In this document: one piece after another, positions 4,241 to 6,579 of the stretch
Layout of the letters: each line of letters opens with the position of its first letter
How positions within the stretch are numbered: the stretch's first letter is position 1
From: DATJHM01 sp035493895
GTDB lineage: Bacteria > Chloroflexota > Ktedonobacteria > Ktedonobacterales > Ktedonobacteraceae
NCBI GenBank assembly: GCA_035493895.1
Contig: DATJHM010000089.1
Coordinates: 1-6,579, forward strand
Length of the DNA stretch: 6,579 nt
Direction of reading: 5' to 3'
The notes under the pieces: model-generated
What the model saw: the letters and a program-made list of their open reading frames with translations, nothing else
What the model was told of the DNA's origin: nothing
Databases searched by the model: none
Translations under genes and position numbers: made by a program

Positions 4241-5738
4241 TGTGTTTTTTCGAGAGTGATTCTATTACATTGGCTATTTGCCTGACGCCATCGCGTATTT
4301 CCTGGTCGTTGACACCGGCGTATCCTAAAATGAGGCCCGGGCGCTCGGGCTTCTGTTCGCTATAGGCAGAGAGCGCCTGGGCATCTATTCCCTGCTCGGC
4401 GATCCGTTGTGAAACCAGATGGTCATCCATCGTCTGAGGAAGCCAGCCAATCAGGTGCATGCCCGCATCGTGTTCTTCCAGTTCCAGCACGCCATGCAGT
4501 TCCTGTTGCACCGCTTCAACCAGGATTTGCTGGCGATGCGCATACAAAGCGCGCATGCGCCGGATATGGCGGAGGAAATGGCCTTCAGTGATAAAATCAG
4601 TCACAATGGCCTGTTCTACCGTGGGAGCGTAGCGTCCATAGAGAGCTCGCAGGGCGATAAAGGGCTCCACTAACTCTGGCGGCAACACCAGATAGCCCAG
4701 GCGCAGTGCAGGAAAGAGGACCTTGCTGAACGATCCCATATAAATAACCTGCCCATGCTTATCCAGGCCCTGGAGAGAGGCGAGTGGACGCCCACGATAA
4801 CGAAACTCGCTATCATAATCGTCCTCCAGAATCCACGCTCCGGCACGCTGCGCCCAATCGAGCAGCGCCAGACGCCGGGGCAGGCTCATGGTAATGCCCA
4901 TCGGATACTGATGCGAGGGGGTCACATAGGCCATGCGCGCATTCTCGCCCAGCCGCTTGCCAGCCTCGATGTTGAGTCCTTCTTGATCGAGTGGGACCGA
5001 AACTACCCTTGCTCCAGATGCCAGGAGGATGCCACGCGCTCGCGGGTAACCGGGATTCTCCATCCAGACCACGTCGCCCTCTTCCAGGAGAATCCGCGCC
5101 GTTATATCGAGTGCCTGTTGCGCTCCCGAAAAGATCAGCACCTGCTCAGGCTGACAACGTACGGCACGCGAAGCGGTCAGATAGCGGGCAATGGCATCGC
5201 GCAAGGGACAATAACCGGCTGGATCGCCATACGAGAGCAGCTCAAATGGTGGGTGCTGGTAATGGCGTACGGCCAGCCGGGACCACACATCGAACGGAAA
5301 TGCATCCAGGGCGGGCAATCCCGGCTGAAACGCTTTTGCTGGCGGCGATTGTACACGGGGAACCAGGGGAGAATGCATCACCCGCTGGCTACGTTGCGAC
5401 AGTTGCGGATGCTTCTCCTTTTCCGGCAGAGGAGCCTTTTCAGCATGCACATGCAACATCTCTTCTGGCAATGCCGACGCCACAAATGTCCCTGACCCCA
5501 CGCGTGCCTCGAGATACCCTTCGGCAAAAAGCTGCTCGAAGGCCGTCACCACCGTCGTACGCGATACTGCCAACTCGCTCGCCAGCACACGTGTAGGAGG
5601 CAATTGTGTTCCCCTGCTCAACTGACCATTCAGAATCGCCTCTCTCAGGGCGTGGTAAAGTTGCAGGTAGAGCGGCTCCTCCAGCTTATGGTCAAGTGGT
5701 AAAAGATAAGGCAAGGCAGCGGTTGGCTGCTTACTCAT
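4233..5738 (-). CDS. MocR/PdxR-type regulator (GntR winged helix fused to aminotransferase domain)
   Basis: A 501-residue protein, the usual length of the MocR subfamily. Residues 22-88 are a GntR winged helix: PLYLQLYHALREAIL, GTQLPPTRVLASELAVSRTT (43-62), and the wing GYLEARVGSGTFV (74-86). A linker of about 45 residues (90-135) leads to a fold-type-I aminotransferase-like domain. The PLP-binding lysine is Lys339 in MGSFSKVLFPALRLGY. Other cofactor-site motifs are SGAQQALD (204-211), NPGYPRAR (228-235), TPSHQYPMG (273-281) and LEDDYDSEFRY (304-314). Members such as PdxR and GabR bind PLP and sense PLP or amine compounds, usually activating a divergent gene and repressing themselves. Here the divergent gene encodes a PPOX-fold flavoprotein, which fits a vitamin B6 or amine-linked role. 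AGGA 7 nt upstream supports ATG at 5738. The last residues and the TAG stop lie in a repeat unit (4209-4240). The exact effector is unknown; no pdxS/pdxT genes are in view. Confidence 0.93.
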   Translation of the reverse strand: MSKQPTAALPYLLPLDHKLEEPLYLQLYHALREAILNGQLSRGTQLPPTRVLASELAVSRTTVVTAFEQLFAEGYLEARVGSGTFVASALPEEMLHVHAEKAPLPEKEKHPQLSQRSQRVMHSPLVPRVQSPPAKAFQPGLPALDAFPFDVWSRLAVRHYQHPPFELLSYGDPAGYCPLRDAIARYLTASRAVRCQPEQVLIFSGAQQALDITARILLEEGDVVWMENPGYPRARGILLASGARVVSVPLDQEGLNIEAGKRLGENARMAYVTPSHQYPMGITMSLPRRLALLDWAQRAGAWILEDDYDSEFRYRGRPLASLQGLDKHGQVIYMGSFSKVLFPALRLGYLVLPPELVEPFIALRALYGRYAPTVEQAIVTDFITEGHFLRHIRRMRALYAHRQQILVEAVQQELHGVLELEEHDAGMHLIGWLPQTMDDHLVSQRIAEQGIDAQALSAYSEQKPERPGLILGYAGVNDQEIRDGVRQIANVIESLSKKHNR

Positions 5739-5766
5739 AGACGGTTCCTCTCATATCCCAAAGACA

Positions 5767-5846
5767 ATTGGTATGCTTCCTTTATTAGATATTGGCTATT
5801 GTAGCAAAACCAATCGACCTCTACAATCAGCACCACTGACCATACC
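5767..5846. promoter_or_regulatory. Cluster of ATTGG and GGTATG half-sites, likely MocR binding region
   Basis: ATTGG occurs at 5767-5771 and again 24 bp later at 5791-5795, with an inverted CCAAT at 5810-5814. GGTATG at 5770-5775 has an inverted partner CATACC at 5841-5846. MocR regulators such as GabR bind spaced direct repeats (including ATACCA-type boxes) with the two DNA-binding heads of a dimer, so these are reasonable candidate half-sites around the divergent promoters. The assignment is inferred from position and symmetry only. Confidence 0.4.
5798..5827. promoter_or_regulatory. Symmetric overlapping divergent promoters and candidate MocR operator
   Basis: ATTGTAG (5798-5804) and CTACAAT (5821-5827) are exact inverted repeats 16 nt apart. 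Plus strand: TTGTAG (5799-5804), 17 nt, TACAAT (5822-5827). Minus strand: TTGTAG (5826-5821), 17 nt, TACAAT (5803-5798). Each -10 (5 of 6 consensus) therefore lies on the other promoter's -35 (3 of 6 consensus). Starts would be near 5834 for the PPOX gene and 5791 for the MocR gene. The weak -35 boxes fit a need for an activator. Confidence 0.55.
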
Positions 5847-5956
5847 TCTCTGGCAAAAGGCAGTAAGCACTACTTTTCAGTTCAATTTCAATTGCTCATT
5901 CTAAAAAGGGAAAAATCATTTTCTCAACTCAGCATGGAGCGGAGGGAGAACCAGCG

Positions 5957-6511
5957 ATGCCAAGAGACTACTCAACGTTGCCACGAACCCGGGTGCGCCG
6001 CAGCGATCGCGCGGTCGACGATGAAGCCTGGATGAAGGCGCTTTTACAACGTGCGCCCATTGGAATACTTGCTACTGTCCATGACGGACAACCGTTCCTG
6101 AATAGCAACCTTTTCGTCTACGACGAGGCTGAACATGCCATCTACATGCACACGGCACATGTGGGCCGTACACGCGCAAATATTGAGCGCGATGAGCAGG
6201 TTTGTTTCAGCGTCTATGAAATGGGCCGACTGCTACCAGCTGCTGCCGCCCTCAATTTCAGCGTTGAATATGCCAGCATTGTCATCTTTGGTACTGCCAC
6301 AGTTCTCAGTGACGAGAAGCAGGCCACTGACGCGCTCCACCTGCTTCTCGATAAATATGCACCACACCTGCAACGGGGTCAGGATTATCGCGCAGTTGTC
6401 CCGGAAGAACTGGCCCGTACTGGTGTCTACCGCATCGCCATTGAAGAATGGAGTGGCAAGAAAAAAGAGGTGCCAGCGGATTTTCCTGGTGCTTATACGT
6501 ATCCCGGTTGA
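5957..6511 (+). CDS. Pyridoxamine 5'-phosphate oxidase family (NimA-like) flavin-binding protein
   Basis: A 184-residue protein with a split-barrel flavin-binding fold. Features typical of the Pyridox_ox_2/NimA group are APIGILATVHDGQPFLNSNL (33-52, first strands), AIYMHTAHVGRTRANIERD (61-79, with the His and Gly-Arg that face the cofactor), VCFSVYEM (82-89) and YASIVIFGTATVLSDE (105-120). The helix DALHLLLDKYAPH (125-137) and the closing strand GVYRIAIEEWSGKK (156-169) complete it. Relatives bind FMN, F420 or heme; some reduce nitroimidazoles, many are uncharacterised. True PdxH activity is not implied, since the C-terminal substrate-binding signature of PdxH is not seen. A purine-rich site (GGAGGGAGAA, 5941-5950) precedes ATG at 5957. 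It is divergent from the MocR gene, its probable PLP-responsive regulator. The N-terminal 20 residues are basic. It looks intact. Confidence 0.9.
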   Translation: MPRDYSTLPRTRVRRSDRAVDDEAWMKALLQRAPIGILATVHDGQPFLNSNLFVYDEAEHAIYMHTAHVGRTRANIERDEQVCFSVYEMGRLLPAAAALNFSVEYASIVIFGTATVLSDEKQATDALHLLLDKYAPHLQRGQDYRAVVPEELARTGVYRIAIEEWSGKKKEVPADFPGAYTYPG

Positions 6512-6523
6512 GGTGTATCAAGC

Positions 6524-6559
6524 GAGAGGATTGAAGTACGAAGAGACTTCAATCCTCTC
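6524..6559 (+). terminator. 14-bp hairpin after the PPOX-family gene
   Basis: GAGAGGATTGAAGT (6524-6537) and its exact complement (6546-6559) enclose an 8-nt loop, 12 nt after the stop codon. There is no T-run downstream on the plus strand, so termination would be non-canonical; it may also act as a 3' stability element. Its position right after the gene makes a terminator role plausible. Confidence 0.6.
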
Positions 6560-6579
6560 TATGGCGTGCCGATTATTAT

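Noticed and set aside
4409..5596. Long plus-strand ORFs opposite the MocR gene (for example 4755-5495 and 4991-5596)
   Set aside because: They are mirror frames of a GC-rich gene whose minus-strand product carries full wHTH and PLP motifs; the antisense products are Arg/Pro/His-rich with no domain.

Overview
The window looks like a piece of bacterial chromosome, most plausibly from Ktedonobacteria (Chloroflexota) or a similar large-genome soil lineage. This is an inference. It rests on moderate GC, a PadR gene followed by a 'YPxxWRERYxEE' protein, an HNH-like CxxC/ETHH/ENMMVLCDIHH protein, and short REP-like intergenic repeats. No database search was possible. No phage, CRISPR, plasmid or complete insertion-sequence genes are visible.

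Layout. Positions 1-528 (minus strand) hold a two-gene transcription unit: a PadR regulator, then the 5' part of a small protein cut by the window edge. The unit has a clear sigma70-type promoter, and a palindrome lies over its likely transcription start. Directly upstream, positions 602-638 hold an intrinsic terminator for the next minus-strand gene. That gene (684-1499) encodes a 271-residue HNH-nuclease-like protein with a strongly charged N-terminal half; its promoter is near consensus. Positions 1500-1966 are mostly non-coding, with a possible back-to-back promoter and one weak 70-codon ORF. Positions 1967-2392 (plus) encode a small secreted protein with four cysteines. Positions 2393-2710 are non-coding and contain a perfect 26-bp inverted repeat.

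Positions 2711-3925 (minus) encode an MFS exporter. Positions 3926-4232 hold REP-like repeats, one of which runs into the 3' end of the next gene. Positions 4233-5738 (minus) encode a MocR/PdxR-type regulator: a GntR winged helix fused to a PLP-dependent aminotransferase fold. Divergent to it, at 5957-6511 (plus), is a flavin-binding protein of the pyridoxamine-phosphate-oxidase/NimA superfamily. The window ends with a 14-bp hairpin after that gene.

How the genes work together. The best functional link is the MocR/PPOX pair. A regulator that senses PLP or an amine through an aminotransferase domain sits head to head with a PPOX-fold enzyme. The 218-bp spacer contains an inverted repeat that reads TTGTAG-17-TACAAT on both strands, so the two promoters appear to occupy the same DNA. 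The PadR unit probably represses itself. The HNH, secreted-protein and MFS genes appear to be independent units. I see no strong case for a wholly new multi-gene system. The most unusual items are the symmetric overlapping promoters, the 26-bp palindrome, the repeat that supplies the mocR stop codon, and the charged-repeat HNH protein.
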